A stretch of DNA of 64,000 bases from Ifrita kowaldi (lineage: Eukaryota; Chordata; Aves; Passeriformes; Cinclosomatidae). The number at the start of each line of letters is the position of its first letter. The stretch's first letter is position 1. The stretch spans positions 76,772 to 140,771 of the forward strand of contig VZRS01008252.1 of the NCBI GenBank assembly GCA_013398055.1. Reading direction: 5' to 3'. The notes under the pieces are model-generated. The model saw nothing but the letters and a program-made list of their open reading frames with translations, searched no databases and was not told where the DNA came from. This document shows, one piece after another, positions 11,714-25,420 of this stretch. The translations under genes and the position numbers were made by a program.

Positions 11714-14700
11714 CCTGCCCCAGAGCTGGGCCCAACCATACTGAGCCCTCAGTGGCTGCATCTGGCAAATGATCTCATAGCCCTGATCTTTGGAGTCATG
11801 GCCCTATACTCCCTTTTTCCTGCTGCTGACACCAAACCTGCAGGCTGCTTCTCATGGGCACCCTGTCCTTGGAGGAAGCCCAAGGTGATACGGTGTTGTC
11901 TTCGGTGGGGACAAAGGCAAAGGGCATCGCTGTGCAGACTGTGCTCCCTCCTGTACCTCTGCCTTCAGAGGCTCTCAGAGATGTCCCCTGCTCTGTCCCC
12001 ACCATCCTTGTGTCCTACCCGGGACTGAAGGCAACCCCAAGCAGCCTGGAAAAGGTGTTTAAAAGTGACATTTTGGTGCTCCCTGACACCACCCCTGATG
12101 CTGCTGGACACTGCCTCGCCCCTGCTGGGTTTGGCAGTGGACTGGGGTGCTCAGTTCAGAGCACAACCACAGAGGGGAAGCCCCAAGCTGAAGAGGAGAG
12201 TGTGGTACTTGCAAGGCTTTGAGTGCTCACTGAAAGTAATTTTCAAAAATGATCTTTTACCCCTTAATCAAAGTCTTTATCCATATGTTTTAGTTGCCCT
12301 TAAGCCCCAGCTGGAACCATTTGCAGATCTCTCTCGGCTATTGGCTGATCCTAAGTAATAAGCACTAATGTTTGAGCTTCAAAATCACTTGCAAAGTTGC
12401 AGTCTGGTAAAGCCATCTGGTTGAAATCTGTCAGTATTTATTATCCACTGGAAGTTTCTCTTTGGACAGCTCTGATGCTGCCTTTCATTATCATGGAAAG
12501 CTGATCATATTAAACTAATTACAAGGAATAGCTGATGACAAGTTGCTCTTTAATCTGCTATCTTTTTTTTGAATCAGAATTAAGGTCATTCTCCAAGGCC
12601 TTGATTTTGGAAACTCCCTGGCAGCAGTTGTCAGCTGGGTTAAAATATTTACAAATCCGGATATCTTCTGTTGCTCCCGTTAGGAATGAATAAGCAGGGA
12701 TTTGTTAGTGGGCCTGAAATTCCCCATTGTTTCAGAGGTACTAAGGATTGTTCCCATGAACTGCTTACACCACGTGGGGTGGGTAAGAGGGGCTTTCACA
12801 CATTCAAGCTTCCCAAGTCAATTTTTCTTAGGCAATGTTAGGTTGTCTTTAAATCAACGTAATTTTTTTCCGTCCTTGGACTTGGACATACCAAAATAAT
12901 GCAAGTCTGGTCTGTAAATTCTTCTTCACTGCCAGGCTGGGAACTGAGAACAGCCTCTGTGCAGGCTGGTCCCTGCCTGAGTCCTTACAGGCACCTGAAG
13001 GTAGATGGGGCAGCCTGTGGGGCCAGGGGGGCCAGCTCAGGGCACCTCCTGAGCAGGAGGTTTGTGACCTTGCAGGGAATGGCAGAATGGATTGGAAGGA
13101 GCCATCGAGACCTGTGGCTTTGGCTCAGCCTCCCTGGTCTGCTTGCTGGTGGGCTGTGTGTGGGACGATGTAACTGCAGCCTGCCTTAATATCCTTGGAG
13201 TTAAAGTCAATCCCTTGTGGGGAGGTAGGAGGGAAATCCAGGAATTTAGAACCCATTTTCTTTGGCTAACTCTTTTTAAAAGTTGTTCATTGTCTATATT
13301 CAAAGTTTGGAGGACATAGATCTATCCCTGTCCATCGCCTTCAACCGCCTAATGTAACTGCATCTGCTCACAGTCTGCTGTGAGACCTGGACAGCAGCTT
13401 CTCTGCCATGGCATTTCAACTTCTCACCTGCCTTTTCCTCCCATGTGGATTTACAGGAGGGGAAGGCTTCGGTTCTTAATGTTTATACAGCCTGGCGAGG
13501 ACACAGCTTTCCAATTACCCCCACACTTTACAAATTACTTGCCTGTAATATGATGTAATTTATAGCTTGAGCTTGCTGCCAGGTCCCTAGGATGTAACTT
13601 GGTATGACTGCCTCCATCCATGCAAACTGGAGCAACTGGAGTCCTTCCCTTAGGGCTTACTCAAATACACTATATTTAATAAGAGTTAATCCCTTTAACA
13701 CAGTTGCTGGCCTTGCCTTTTAAAATTGGATTAAGACTGATGCACTATAGAGAGTTTTTAATGCCAATGAACCCAACCTGTTCTAGAAAATGGAAGTTGT
13801 AAACATGGTATGGATGCTAAGCTCAGTCTAACCTTAGGAATTGGCCTCGGGAAGTGCTGCACAAAGGCCCTTTTCACACCTTTAACTCGGCAGGACCTGA
13901 AGGCAAATCTGCAGACAGATGAGCAAGGCTATGAGGAGTTCAGCTGATTCTCTGCTGCTCTCTCACAGGCACAATTGAATGGCAGCAAGGCAGAGAAAAC
14001 AGTTCCAGTGCAAGTGTCCTGAGGAGGAAAAGCACCAGGATTAGGAGACTGGAGGAGCCAAGCCCAAGAAGTGAACTCAAAACTGAGTAAAACTGATGCA
14101 GATCTGAATTGTTGCTGGATCAGAAAAGTGAAAAAATAACAGAGTGGGTGTGTGTGTTTGTGCGTGTGTGTGGTGACCAACAAAGGATTGTGACATCTGT
14201 GGGCTAAAAAGAGCTGTAGAAGAAATAGTTCTCATTCTCCCAGAAATGCCTTTGAGAAAAAAATGCTAAGCTACATGCTTTTGAGTTAATTTTCTGAAGA
14301 GTTTAGACATCCTTTTATCCCATATTTGAGGAAAAAGCATTTTACCTATAAATTTTAAATGTAAGTTATGGATTCATATTTGGCCTTGAAGGGAGAAATA
14401 AGGGTTTAGCCCTTACTTTTCACCAAGGCTGGTTTCTTGAACTCTAATTCACTCCTCTCCACAATGCTGAAGCTTCCCATCTTATCTCCTTTTCAGACCA
14501 ATTAAGAAAAAGTACCACGTGTGAATTGTGTCTGTGCCTGGGTGTCAGACACAAATGGGACAGGATGGAGGCTGTCCCATGGACAACACCTGGACTGCAC
14601 CACACAGTCAGGGCTCATGCAAGGGGTTGTGCTCCTGGCACTGAGCAAGGCTGTACCCACGGGCAGCCAGGGCTTGATTTAATCTATTTCCTCCATACCT

Positions 14701-17700
14701 TTCATGCTTTTTCTAATATCTTTCACTTTCCGAAGCAGCAAGGGGAAAGAGGTGTTTGCTTAGCCTCCTCTGTTTACCCCATCATTCATAATATGGAGCC
14801 ATAAAATTAAACCCAGGGTATCTCTAGCCTATTGATAGGCATTGGCAATCTCAGAATCCTTCCCCTAAATAGAAGGGGCAGTTCACTGACACAAGCAATT
14901 GCCAGACTGCAGTGATATTTGGATGGGAAGGGGAAAAAAAAGGAAAATAATATGAATAAACAGACCTGGGGAACTCCAGTTTGACATAGAAAACAACGTG
15001 ATGGATAGTCCACAGTGACCACTGGCTCCAGTGGCTGGAGGACAAGAGAGAAAAAAAAAAAAAAGGCAAGCAAGAAAAAAAGCCAGGACAAGCAATCTGC
15101 AACCAGCCTAGGAAGATTACTGCCATAAAAGCAATGCTGGAAGGGGCTAGTTATCAAGTGGAAAACAAGAAAGTACAACTCGCTCCCCAGTCACCAGATT
15201 TAGGGGACTCTGGTTGGAAGGTTCATACTCTGGTGGGCCATTAGAGCAGAAACAGAAATGGATGCAGTAATCCAGAACATATTGAGTCTCTAGGTTGCCA
15301 TGAAATATAATGCAGGGAGAAATGAATTATTTTCCAAGGGAAGCTGTAGAAAGCACATATATAGACTTTTTTTTATTGGGACTGTGTTATCAACAGTCTC
15401 TCTTAATAGTCGAAAACAGCTTCTTATGTTTTTTATAGAGTTTTAAAGATCCCTCTGGACGTGTCTGGAGGGGCTGGATGGGGGGACCTTCAGGAGGAGG
15501 GAGCAGGGGGAGAGGAGAAGGGAGGGAAGTGCTGCAAGAGTGAGCACGGTGCTGATTTCCTTGTGCTGTCTCAGCATTTGGGTGTGCTGCTGCACGATGT
15601 TAATTCTGCCTCGTTCCTTGCCCAGGAACAGTGACACACATCAACTCCGTTCCATGTGGAGCTGTGCTGGCCTGGGTGTTTGCCAACACTTCTCCAAAAA
15701 TTAGACAGAGGTGAAAAAATGTGACTTAATGTTGTTTCCATCCACCCTGGAGCACCCACAGGGGATGGTGGAAAGGCAGCTGGAGGAGCTCAAAGAGAAC
15801 TAAGCTCCTCCTGGTTTTGGAGGTTCAGGATCATCTCCTTGTTCTCCTAAGCCCACATTTAAAGAATGAAAGAATCTTGTGAAATCCCTCTCATGACACT
15901 GATGGGACTTTAAATGTTTGGGAGTGAAAGTATTAAGGCAGATCTAAAAGGTTTTGATGTGGTTTTTTCCATGCACAAAGAGCAGTTTTATACTTTAACA
16001 CCTATATCCACTTGTAATACTAACTTCTGGTGAAAGAGCTGCTGCTCATGACATGAAGTTGTCACAAAATGAATCTCGAGATTACAAAAATAATGTGTAG
16101 TGAGGTCTCTTTTGCCTTATTACCTGACTTGGAGGCTCTGTCCTGTGTGCACGTCAGGTTTGCAAGGCTCTTTGACAACCACGGGTGAAACAAAGAGGAA
16201 AGGGAAGGGGAAGGGACAAGAAAGGGGTAGATCCCAAGCAAGCTGAACTGTCTGCCTCACAGGAGCCGAGGTTTGAAGAGATCAGAGCCAAGGACTCAAA
16301 TCATAAGAGCTCATAGCAGAGATTTTTAGTCACAGCAGAGTCCTTCCAAGAAAAAAACCTCTGAGTTCCCATGACGGACAGAGCACACAAAAGCATGAAA
16401 ATCACTTTGCTTTGCAATAGCCTGCCTGTGTCTGGAATTGGTGTCTTGGGGTGACTGCCTCCAGAAGCAGCCTCTGAAATGTAAAGACTGCTGCATGCAG
16501 GAACCAATCCACCAGGCAGGAGAGCAGGGATATTGTCCTCAAAACACAGAGTTGGACTACTTAGAGTAAGAGATAAAAAATTAAAAAAGAAAAAAAAGAA
16601 TGATGAGTCTAAAACTCAGAAATTTCTGGAAGAAATGAATTATCTCAGATAGAAAATTTGATTGATGCTCTCTGTCTGGCCACTTAACACTCCCGTGCTT
16701 TCTTCTCCCTGTAACTCCACAAAGCAGAAGAGCTCATAGCTGCAGTTTTTACTGTTTCAATATTTTTTAAAACTGCCAGTCTTATTAGATTCCTCAAAGT
16801 TCAGCTGATGCTATACACAATATATATATACGAATATGGCAGGACAGTAAATAGAGTCTCACTTCATTGCTCTCTGGGGGGAGTCGCTGGTGGCAGGATG
16901 AACAAATACATACAAAGTGAATTTTCCACTAAGTACAGATCTAAATAATTTCAGAGACCCAGGCACACCGTGCAGTCTAAATTACCTTCTCTTCAATAGC
17001 CAGAGAGGTGCTTATCTCAGCTTAGCCTTCACCTCTCGGGTTGTATCCCTGCCAAAACACCTTCTCCTGCCCCAAGAGCCAGCCCTGCAGCCCTGTGGGT
17101 GAATGGGGGCCCTGGCAAAATCCCCTTGGGAAGCTGTGGGATGTGGATGCTGAAGTGGGGTGGCTGAATGGGCAGACGGGTGGCTGTGCTGCCTTCCTTG
17201 AGAGGAGGGGGCTCCTCCTGCTGCTGGGACAGAGATCCCGGCGTGGCACGTGCTGGAATTTCTTTCTTGCTGTGCCAGTTTCTAGGTCTTGTGGGAGCAT
17301 TTGGGGTGGCAGTGGGGGCAGATTGGCACAGATTTATATGCCAGGCTTGTCTCTAGCTCTGACTCTGCTGTTCCGCCTGGGCTTCCTTCATTTAGAGTCC
17401 TTTGTTACAAAATGTAATGGATATTGCCCTAGGAGCTGTTTTCAATTGCTCGTGACGACGTAAGAAACAATTAGGCAAAGCATATTTTTGTTTATATCCT
17501 CACTGCCTCCTTTCCTAGGAGAGATTTAGAGATCCCTGGCTGGTCAGGTTATTGAAATGTTGCTCAGTCTGAATCTCGCAGGCTGGGTTGGGCTTGTGGC
17601 TCCCCCCGAGCTGTGAAGGGGTGGGAGGAGTAAGGTAAGGGGAGAAACAGGAACTGAAAATAACAAAATAAGTGGAAAATCAAAGAATTTAATTTTTCAT

Positions 17701-19882
17701 TTTCTTCAAAAAAGGTTTCCAAAAAAAGCTGCCCTAAGGGCAGTTTGTAGGCTGGTATTGTTCTGTTGAGAAAACCTGCACTGGGCACTTTGAACTGTGC
17801 CGTGCTTGGACCTGGGACTGAAATCCGTATTTCGGTTCTTGTGGCTGATGCAGGCAAGGGTGGAAAAAGAGGTGGTGTGGGAGGAAGGGATGGCAATGCC
17901 GACCCCTGAGCTGCAGAATGGTGATGCTCTGGGAATCTCATGGCTTGGGTTGTCCCTCCCAAGCTGGGTTGAAAGCTGAGTGCAGTGGGATGTGCCTGGA
18001 CATGGGATCTTGGTCCTGTGTGTGTGTTGAGGAGATACAGAAAGGGATTGAGAGAGAATAGGAATCCTTCTGCCTCTCTCGCTCCCCCGAGGGATGATGA
18101 TGGGGGATGTGAGCTGCCTTGGGTATTTTGGGGTGGCAAAGTGTGCTCTCAGCTCGGGTACCCAGCAGGAAAGGTTGTCAGGCAGGTCCTGAACACAGTG
18201 GGAACAAGGCCGAGGGAGAGCCCGAGAGGGAAGAGGGGCTGCTGAATGGAAAGGGAGAAAGTCCCACCCGCTGCTTAGGGAGAGAGGTGACAGAAGGTGA
18301 CAGACGTCTGAACAGCACCAAGAGGAGTGGGATGTGAGTCCATGTCTGAGTGTAAGGACAGGCTCCGTGTCAGGATGTCTGAGAACATGATCCCAGAAGT
18401 TGCTACATGCTGGGGCCTTCCAGAGAGAGGACAAGAAGCAGAGATTGCTGTCACACGGGCTGTGGGGACACCAGGCTTGAACTGATCGGGCCGATCCCTC
18501 CATCCTTCTATCTGATCTCTGCTGGATGTCACTGTGTGGCCTGTCTCCTCCAAAACGGCCCAAACAAAGTGGTTTGCTGGAGTCATCCTTTGGGAAGAGG
18601 GCTCTCCATCTTTTGGACATGTTGCTGCGTTTGGAGCCTGCCCATAAACACAAAACCAGCCGGGAGCAGCCCATGCCAGCGGTGAAATGCTCCTGCTCTG
18701 TGCGGGCAGAGCCAGCGCAGCCCCCTGCCCCCATTAGGGAGGGCAGGCCCCTTCATCAGCTTAACGAGCCCGGCGATCTGCATGCAAAGGAGGGCAGGCA
18801 GGGAGCAGCATTCATCACCGCAGAAAAGGGCTTGGAGATGCTCGCAACACATGGCTTGTCCTTGGGAAATTGTAGCCCGAGGATAACATAGTATTCGGAC
18901 CTTCATCTGGCACAGGGAATAAACTGGAAGCTGCCTTCCCCAGTCATTTCAAATAAATCTCAGTTACTGATACAAAAGGCTCTCAGGGGGTCATTGATAA
19001 ACCTCAGTGTGAAACCCAAACAGCGCAGCTACCTCCTGGTGAGGAAGGAGCAGGTTTAGAATGGGTTAATTAGAAAGATAATGAGCTAACAAGGCTTCAT
19101 TTCTGTTCAGTGGCTCAATGAGGAATTCATTAGAAAGGCTTAATCTAACTGAACAATCCCAGGGCTTAGAGAGATTGCCCATTGATTGCCAGCCCAAACT
19201 GTTTATTTACAGGTTTTTGCTGGCTGAAAGGTCTCATTCCTTTATTTCAAAGGCCATTCGGATGTGCCATAAGGATGCTGTGTGTACCCAGCAAAAAGCA
19301 GCAGCAATAAAAATCTGGCAGTAAAGCCAGATGGGAAGGAGAAAAGGATCGATGATCCCAGTAACACCAACCATGTAACTTTGGGTTTTTTTCCCCAGCT
19401 AAGGAAGAGGGCAGGGGAGTTTATATACAGCAATTGGGTGCCACTGGAAAGAGAGGAGAATTGAAACATTAAGAGTGAAAAAAAATAGAGCACAAACACC
19501 ATCTAAGTGGGGAGAGGGGCTGGAGCTGATCCCTCCAGGCTTTTCTATTTCTCACTTCATATCATAAAATGGACATCATTTTGCAAGTCTTTTTCAGAGG
19601 CTTTCAAACACCCTGGGGAACCTTCTCATCTTGGGAGTGTGAGGTGCCTCCACAGGGTCAGGGGGAAGCCAGGAATGTGCCACTGGAGGAAATCTCATAA
19701 TTAAATCTCTGCAGCCAAATCCCCTTTCCCCTCATCCCTCTAGCAGCTACATTCTCTCCCTTCCTTTATGGGAGGAGGTGCACTGGAGGGGCAGAGGGAT
19801 GGGCGCCTTTACCACCACAGGACATGAGTTTCCAGCACATCAGGCACCAGTGAGATTCTCTGCAGCCCTTCACGGTTCCCTG
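11714..19882. other. Gene-free unique DNA with long open frames
   Basis: No recognisable gene. The stretch holds an imperfect (TG)n tract at 14145-14173, an A14 run at 15051-15064, and a purine-rich strand at 16190-16232 (GAGGAAAGGGAAGGGG type) that could form a triplex. The longest open frame of the window lies on the minus strand at 17706-18734 (342 codons) and overlaps a second minus-strand frame at 17564-18139. Its predicted protein is rich in Ser, His, Cys and Pro, with no domain, signal peptide or membrane segment that I recognise, so I do not call it a gene. The segment 18950-19320 is AT-rich with ATTAG/TAATT motifs and could be regulatory. Confidence 0.5.
14145..14173. repeat. Imperfect (TG)n microsatellite
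   Basis: An alternating GT tract with single interruptions (GGG, TTT, GCG). The short length and interruptions suggest an ageing, probably stable locus. Confidence 0.8.
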
Positions 19883-19925
19883 TTCAGTTTGTAAAAACAC
19901 ACTTTTCGTGTTTTTACAAACTGAA
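19883..19925. repeat. Perfect 18-bp inverted repeat (hairpin)
   Basis: The left arm TTCAGTTTGTAAAAACAC (19883-19900) is followed by a 7-base loop, ACTTTTC (19901-19907). The right arm GTGTTTTTACAAACTGAA (19908-19925) is its exact reverse complement. Complementarity stops immediately outside the arms. A perfect 18-bp stem with a short loop is unusual in plain unique DNA. It can arise by template switching during replication, or be a small fold-back element. It is shorter than a typical miRNA precursor. No flanking target-site duplication is evident. Confidence 0.95.
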
Positions 19926-22900
19926 TTCATGCTGGCCTGGGCTGGGCTGGGCTACACAGAAGTCCCAGGAGGATTCTCTGGTTGAGATCAGCCTCTGATG
20001 GTGCCTCTCTCCTGAGAAGTGACAGCTTGGTAAAATTTCAAGCCAAAATCTCTGTTAATGCACCCTTTTGGCAATCTGGCTCTGTTTTAGTTTTTTCCTT
20101 CACTGTTATGCTGTGTTGTTGTTTTGTTGGTTTTTTGGGGTTTTTTTTTTCCACATGGAAGCAAAACTGTGTGTTCTGCTGCTGGAGACTAAATCAATGT
20201 GGTTCATGTCCAGGAATCTTGGACCAGAACCTCATGAGTTTGCTGATGACCTCACACACCCTTAGTGGTGCTTTTTAGCAGCACGTGACAGGGCTGTATT
20301 TAGTAGGGAAATGAGTGTCCTGGACATGGGTACAGCCCCTTTCACAAGGCCATCTGCCACTGTCACAGCAATGACAGGATGATGAGCCTAGACATGAGCA
20401 AAGTTGAGAGTTGGAGGCTCTCAGAAGACCCCTTGGGCATCTTCCAGTGGTGTAAAAGTGAAAAAACCCAGAGTGCCTTTAAATAAATGGGAGACTGATG
20501 CTGCCCTGCCTCCAGTCTTTGTAAGCTTTCTGTGGCTGGTGAACACGACCTGTGGATCAGAACCATTATTGTTTGCACCAGTGAACGAGGCTGGTGGCAA
20601 TTTCTAGATGGAGTATGTTAGAGTCACATTATATTTGCTGAGCTTTTAAAAATCTTGCTAGATTAATAGCCTTTAAAAAAAGAAAAATCTAGTTTAGTGC
20701 CACATTAACCACAGGCCACAGTGTATTAACTGACAAAACCCAAATTGTTCTTTAATATTCCTAAAGCTGGTGTTAAGCACAATAAGAACAATTTTCACTT
20801 TCAATAAGAAACTGACCCTGGGTTTGCCCTCTGCCCTGACCTGGGTCTTTCTCTACAACCATGAGGGACCATGTGGAGTCATTCTGTTCTCCCTTGAAAT
20901 GATGATAATTAAAAAGCATTTGCTTTCAGATTTTTCTTCCATCTGATTATCGCCTTCCCTTTGGGCTCTATTCCCTCCTGGACATGCAACTGGATTTTCC
21001 ATCTTTTTTTTTTGTGCATTAGTGGTGAATTCCTCTGTTCTTTTTGTGCATCACAGCACACAGCAGTCCAGCTTTTATTTACTGCTAGATCAGTCTTCCT
21101 GAGGTTTATTTATGGCAGAGAGAAGCAGCACAGCCCACTATTCAGCGTGTTATTTGTTGATGTGCTTGATAGCTCAGGGCAAATTAATGATTGTCTCTCA
21201 CCTCAGTTTGTTTGCCCATCCTGTGAAGTCTGAACACCAGTACCTGTCTGGAAACCACGGGGTGAGGTTTTAGCTGGGTGACTTTAACTGTAATTACAAT
21301 GAAGGAGGTGTAAAAAGTAGGAAAAAATTAAGAATAAGAAGCAGAGTTTTTTCCCCCTCCTTGCAATGTGTTATTACAGGGAAGAGCTTCATACATCTCT
21401 GGTGCTGATACCTGGACATTTTCACGGTTAGCCTCAATGACAGGCAGTGGTTTGCAAGGGACATGAAACCTCATGCTTCAGGGTTTAAACTGATCTCCAG
21501 GTGTTAGGGTATTTCTGTGTGGTCATGGTGTGTCTGCCACCAAACAGTGTCACAGCACCTCCTGCTAAAGTCGCTGGTGCTGGTTCCTAGTTCGGATGGG
21601 AGACGAGAGCCAGAATGTGGTAACTCCGGGCTCCCTCAAATTGCAGCCACAAGGGGAATATTTTGAGGAAATAATTAGTTTCCTAATTACATCGGTTACA
21701 TCATTGTTTAACAGAATCTGTCCTCCAGCACCGTGACAGCTTGGGAAGCAGTCACCTTCCTCCCTGTCTGCTCCGCTGTCTTTTCCTGCCCTGTCAGTGC
21801 TGGGGCACTGCTGTTATCTCAGTGACCAAAACAATGAAGCTCAAAAATGCCCTTCTCCTTTGCCTATTTTTTTTTTTTTGGAGGACAGATTTAATCCTGG
21901 ATCAATCGCCTGATCAGCGTGGAGGGGATGGAGGGGCAGAAACTTCTTAAGCCAACCCTAAGGAGTGGCTGAGCCTCCCATATTTAGAGCAACTGAGGAA
22001 ATCAGGGCATCTTCTGGACAGGGAATTTTTCTCTGCCATTGGGAATCAAAGCAGCTTGTTACACATCCTGGACAATCATCCCTTGGAAATGCTGAAAGGG
22101 AGAAAAAGGACTTGTAGCACCCAATTTGTTTTCCAAAGTGACTGACAAATTTTCATGCTTCAAAAATAAGTACAGAAAGCAGAGATTGCCTATGCAAATG
22201 GACCAAAATAAAAAGGGGATAAGAAATAACTTCATTTACTGATTTATTCGGAGCAGAGCAGACAAATAACACTATTGTCAGTTTGGGCAGCTTCTGTAAG
22301 GGAAAGAAAACACTCAGATTTCAGCATTTCTGACTGTCTACTTCTTCAAAATCCTTTAAAGTCCTGCACCTGGAGCTCCCCGAAGAGCGAGCTGATGTAA
22401 TTCACTACCTGCAGTGACTGTGGCCAGGGTCTGTTTTATGGGTTTGGCTGCTGCAACACAAAATCAGAGCATGGGTAGATTTGTATTTTCTTCGATCAGA
22501 GGGCTCGATAACGCTGCGCTGGTACAATACTGTGAAATATTTACTAGCTCAGAGAAGAGCAAGGCAAGAGTTGTTGAAAGCAGAATTGATGTTCCTAACT
22601 TGAAGTTTTCTTTGCTCTTGGTTTTAGGTACCTGCTCCCCAAGAGAAGTAGTTTGGGGGGGGAGTGGAAAAAGCAAAGTGTATTGTCTCTGTGTTTCCCA
22701 TGCATTGTTCCCTATGAAAGCATCTCCCTGCAACCTTTACCTTCTGTTCAGACGGCCCCAGCCTGTGAGGAGAGAATGGCAGATTTGTGCTTTCTAAGCT
22801 CCAGATGGGGCTCCTTTCTTCTTCCTCTGTAAGTTAATGGTGTCTTGCTGAGACCAACTGGGCATGTAAAGATTTGGGCAAAACTCACAGCAGTGGTCTC

Positions 22901-25277
22901 ATAACCTCAAGGCTTCACAGTCTCATCCCAACGTGACGGCCGGTCCCCAGCGGAGCTTGGCTGCGGCTCTGATGTGGTGCCAAAGGAGATGGGGAAGGTT
23001 GTGTTGATTACATCTGTTTACCAATGGTTAAATAAATTAAAAGCCCATTGCAGACCACCAGCAGGCCCTGCTGTCTGCCCAAGGTCCGCTTTGCATGCTG
23101 GTATGGCTCTCTGTGTGTCAGTATTGCCAGGGTGGCTCTGGTTTGGTCAGGATGAATCTTTACAAGTGAAAATAAGTGAGATACGAGCTTCCTCCTTCCA
23201 GCAACACTGAGTGCCTGAGCCAGATCCTCTCATCAGAGCAGGGTCACACCAGTGAACTCACTGGCTGGGCTGATTTGCACCATAGGGCAGCTGGACCAGC
23301 TCCCCCTTGCCCACATCCTATGCTAAAGACAAAGATGGGAAGAAACATTTGTGGGATCCCATCCAATATCTTGGCAAACTCTGGAAGAGGACAAAAATCC
23401 TCCTGCAGAAGGAGTCTGTCCTTCGTTTTCACTGTTGGCACAGCATGGGAAGGGTCTGCCCCTGATCATGGTCCCTGCATGCTGGGATCTGTGTAAAGTC
23501 ACTGGAAGGGACAGTCACTGTCCTGAGGAACACGTGGTCTTGGTAAGTGGGAGCAGAAATGAGGCAGTGACAGAAGTGGCTGCAGTGATGGGAGGCTGGG
23601 GAGCAGCTTGGAAGAGGATGTGATTTCCACTCGTGAGTCTGATCCAATACTGTCACTCCAGCTGGCAGAATCCTGTGGGAAGGAGGCCTGGACACTAAGG
23701 AAGACTAAGTGGCCAGCTCGGACTCCTCTGCCTTTAATTTCTTTGATTCTCTGAGCTAAGCCGTCAGATCCCTATTTAAGGATTTTTTTATAATTCATTC
23801 CTAAGCAGCCAGATTACCAGCCATATGGACAAAGGATACCACAGAAAGATTATTAAGATTATTAAGACAGATTATTTTTGCCATTGGAGTAGAAGTTGTG
23901 ATCAGTGGGAAAGGCTTGAGCCAGGCAACTAAGGCAAGAGTTTTCATACTTCTGCTTGCCCAGCATAACCTCAGAGCTGCTGGTGGTTTCTTGAGCAGAG
24001 GTGTGCAATCTGTTGCCTGTTACCAAAAATGGGGAAGGGGATGTTCTGGAGACCTCAGATTTACCTATGCATCACTGCGTGCATGTATGGAAATTATATG
24101 TGTGAGTCCTGTTTGCTCTGATAGAAACTTGTGTGGCAGGAAACACTTTTGGGAAGAGAGAGGGAACCTATCCTTTGCTTGCTCACCCTTTTGGAGAGAT
24201 GATGTCCCTTCTTTCCCATCATCCATCACTATATCTGTGACGCCATAAACTGGGACAGCTGACCCCAGCTGACCAGAGGGATATTCCAGATCATATGACA
24301 TCACACTCAGCATATAAAGCTGGGGGAAGAAGGAGGAAGGGGATGAAGTTTGGAGAAGTGGTGTTGTCTTTGCCTTCTGAAGTGTGATGGAACCTGGCTT
24401 TCCTGCAGATGGCTGTCCATGGGCAGTGGTGAATGAATTCCTTGCTTTGCTTTGCTTTGCTTGCACATGTGGCTTTCACATCACCTATTAAAGTGTCTTT
24501 ATCTGAGCCCATGAGTTTTCTCACTTTTACCCTTCCAAGTCTCTCTCCCATCTCACCTGGGGAGTGAGTGAGGGGCGGCATGGGGCTGAGTTGCCAGCTG
24601 GGGCTGAGCCATGGCAGAAGGCTCAGCCACAAGTCACTACGGAGAGATCTGCAGAGCTACCAGGCTCAGACCATGTTATTTTTGGTATAAGTGTTCTTGT
24701 TTCAGGTTTTTTCAGGTGTGAAGTTTCCCTGTTCGACAGCCCATCAATCACATAGGGGACACCATTAATAAATCTGTCCATGATTCTCCCTTGAGCTTGA
24801 AGAAAGAAAAACTCCAACTGTTAACAATTATTATAGAAAACTAACTCCATGGCTTTAAACAAAGTCTCATTGCAGGCTATTTTTGCATCATAAGGACAGA
24901 GGGGGAAAAAAATCACCCTAAGACCTACAATTATATGAGTTTAAATTTCTTTGAAAAAAACAGACATCTGACAAAAGTTTAATCCTGGAAGCAGAGGCAA
25001 CTCCAATGGCTTCTCACACTCTTCTGTTGAGCCTGACTCCTTGCTAGCTCCATTTGCTGACTGGACACTGCAGAATGGCATAAAGGGAGCCACCAGCATT
25101 ACATTTAAAGAGCCAGCAAGGCCTGCTGCAATTTTCTAGGGTCACCCCATAAAAGACATTTCTCCATCCTTTCTGAATCTGTCACAGCATTTTTTGGCCA
25201 CGCTTTGCTGTGTCTTTCAGAAAGCTTCTGCTCCTGGTTTCCTGACTGTCAGTCATGAAGAAGGTAAGTGATGGAGG
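19926..25277. other. Gene-free unique DNA
   Basis: No gene recognised. Minor simple repeats are (CTGGG)n at about 19935-19952, T-rich tracts near 20125-20150, AGATTATTA repeated twice at 23847-23864, and (TTTGC)n at 24442-24464. Frames at 22414-22797 and 24065-24466 are open but overlap opposing frames and show no known domain. Confidence 0.55.
24442..24464. repeat. (TTTGC)n pentanucleotide repeat
   Basis: About four tandem copies of the pentamer, read directly. This is a simple sequence repeat with no associated gene. Confidence 0.85.
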
Positions 25278-25420
25278 GTTCCTTCCAACTCCTAGCAATC
25301 CATTCCAGTGGCTAATTACCTTCACTGCCAGTGATGTTCAAGCTCTGACTGGTTTGGACCTTGTTGGCTTCAGCTGCCAGCAATGGATGCCATTTTGTCT
25401 TTGTCTTCTGGACTAAAAAG
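25278..25420 (-). repeat. Ancient CR1 LINE fragment, antisense
   Basis: The segment contains the antisense CR1 words TTCCAGTGGCTAATTACC and TTCACTG. After a divergent stretch come GCTTCAGCTGCCAGCAATGGAT and TTTGTCTTCTGGACTAAA. This order is characteristic of old amniote CR1 (L3-like) 3' regions in reverse orientation. It is far more diverged than the copy at 11.5 kb, so it predates much of bird evolution. The ends are approximate. The short open frames around 25361-25792 are shadows of this element and its flank. Confidence 0.62.
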
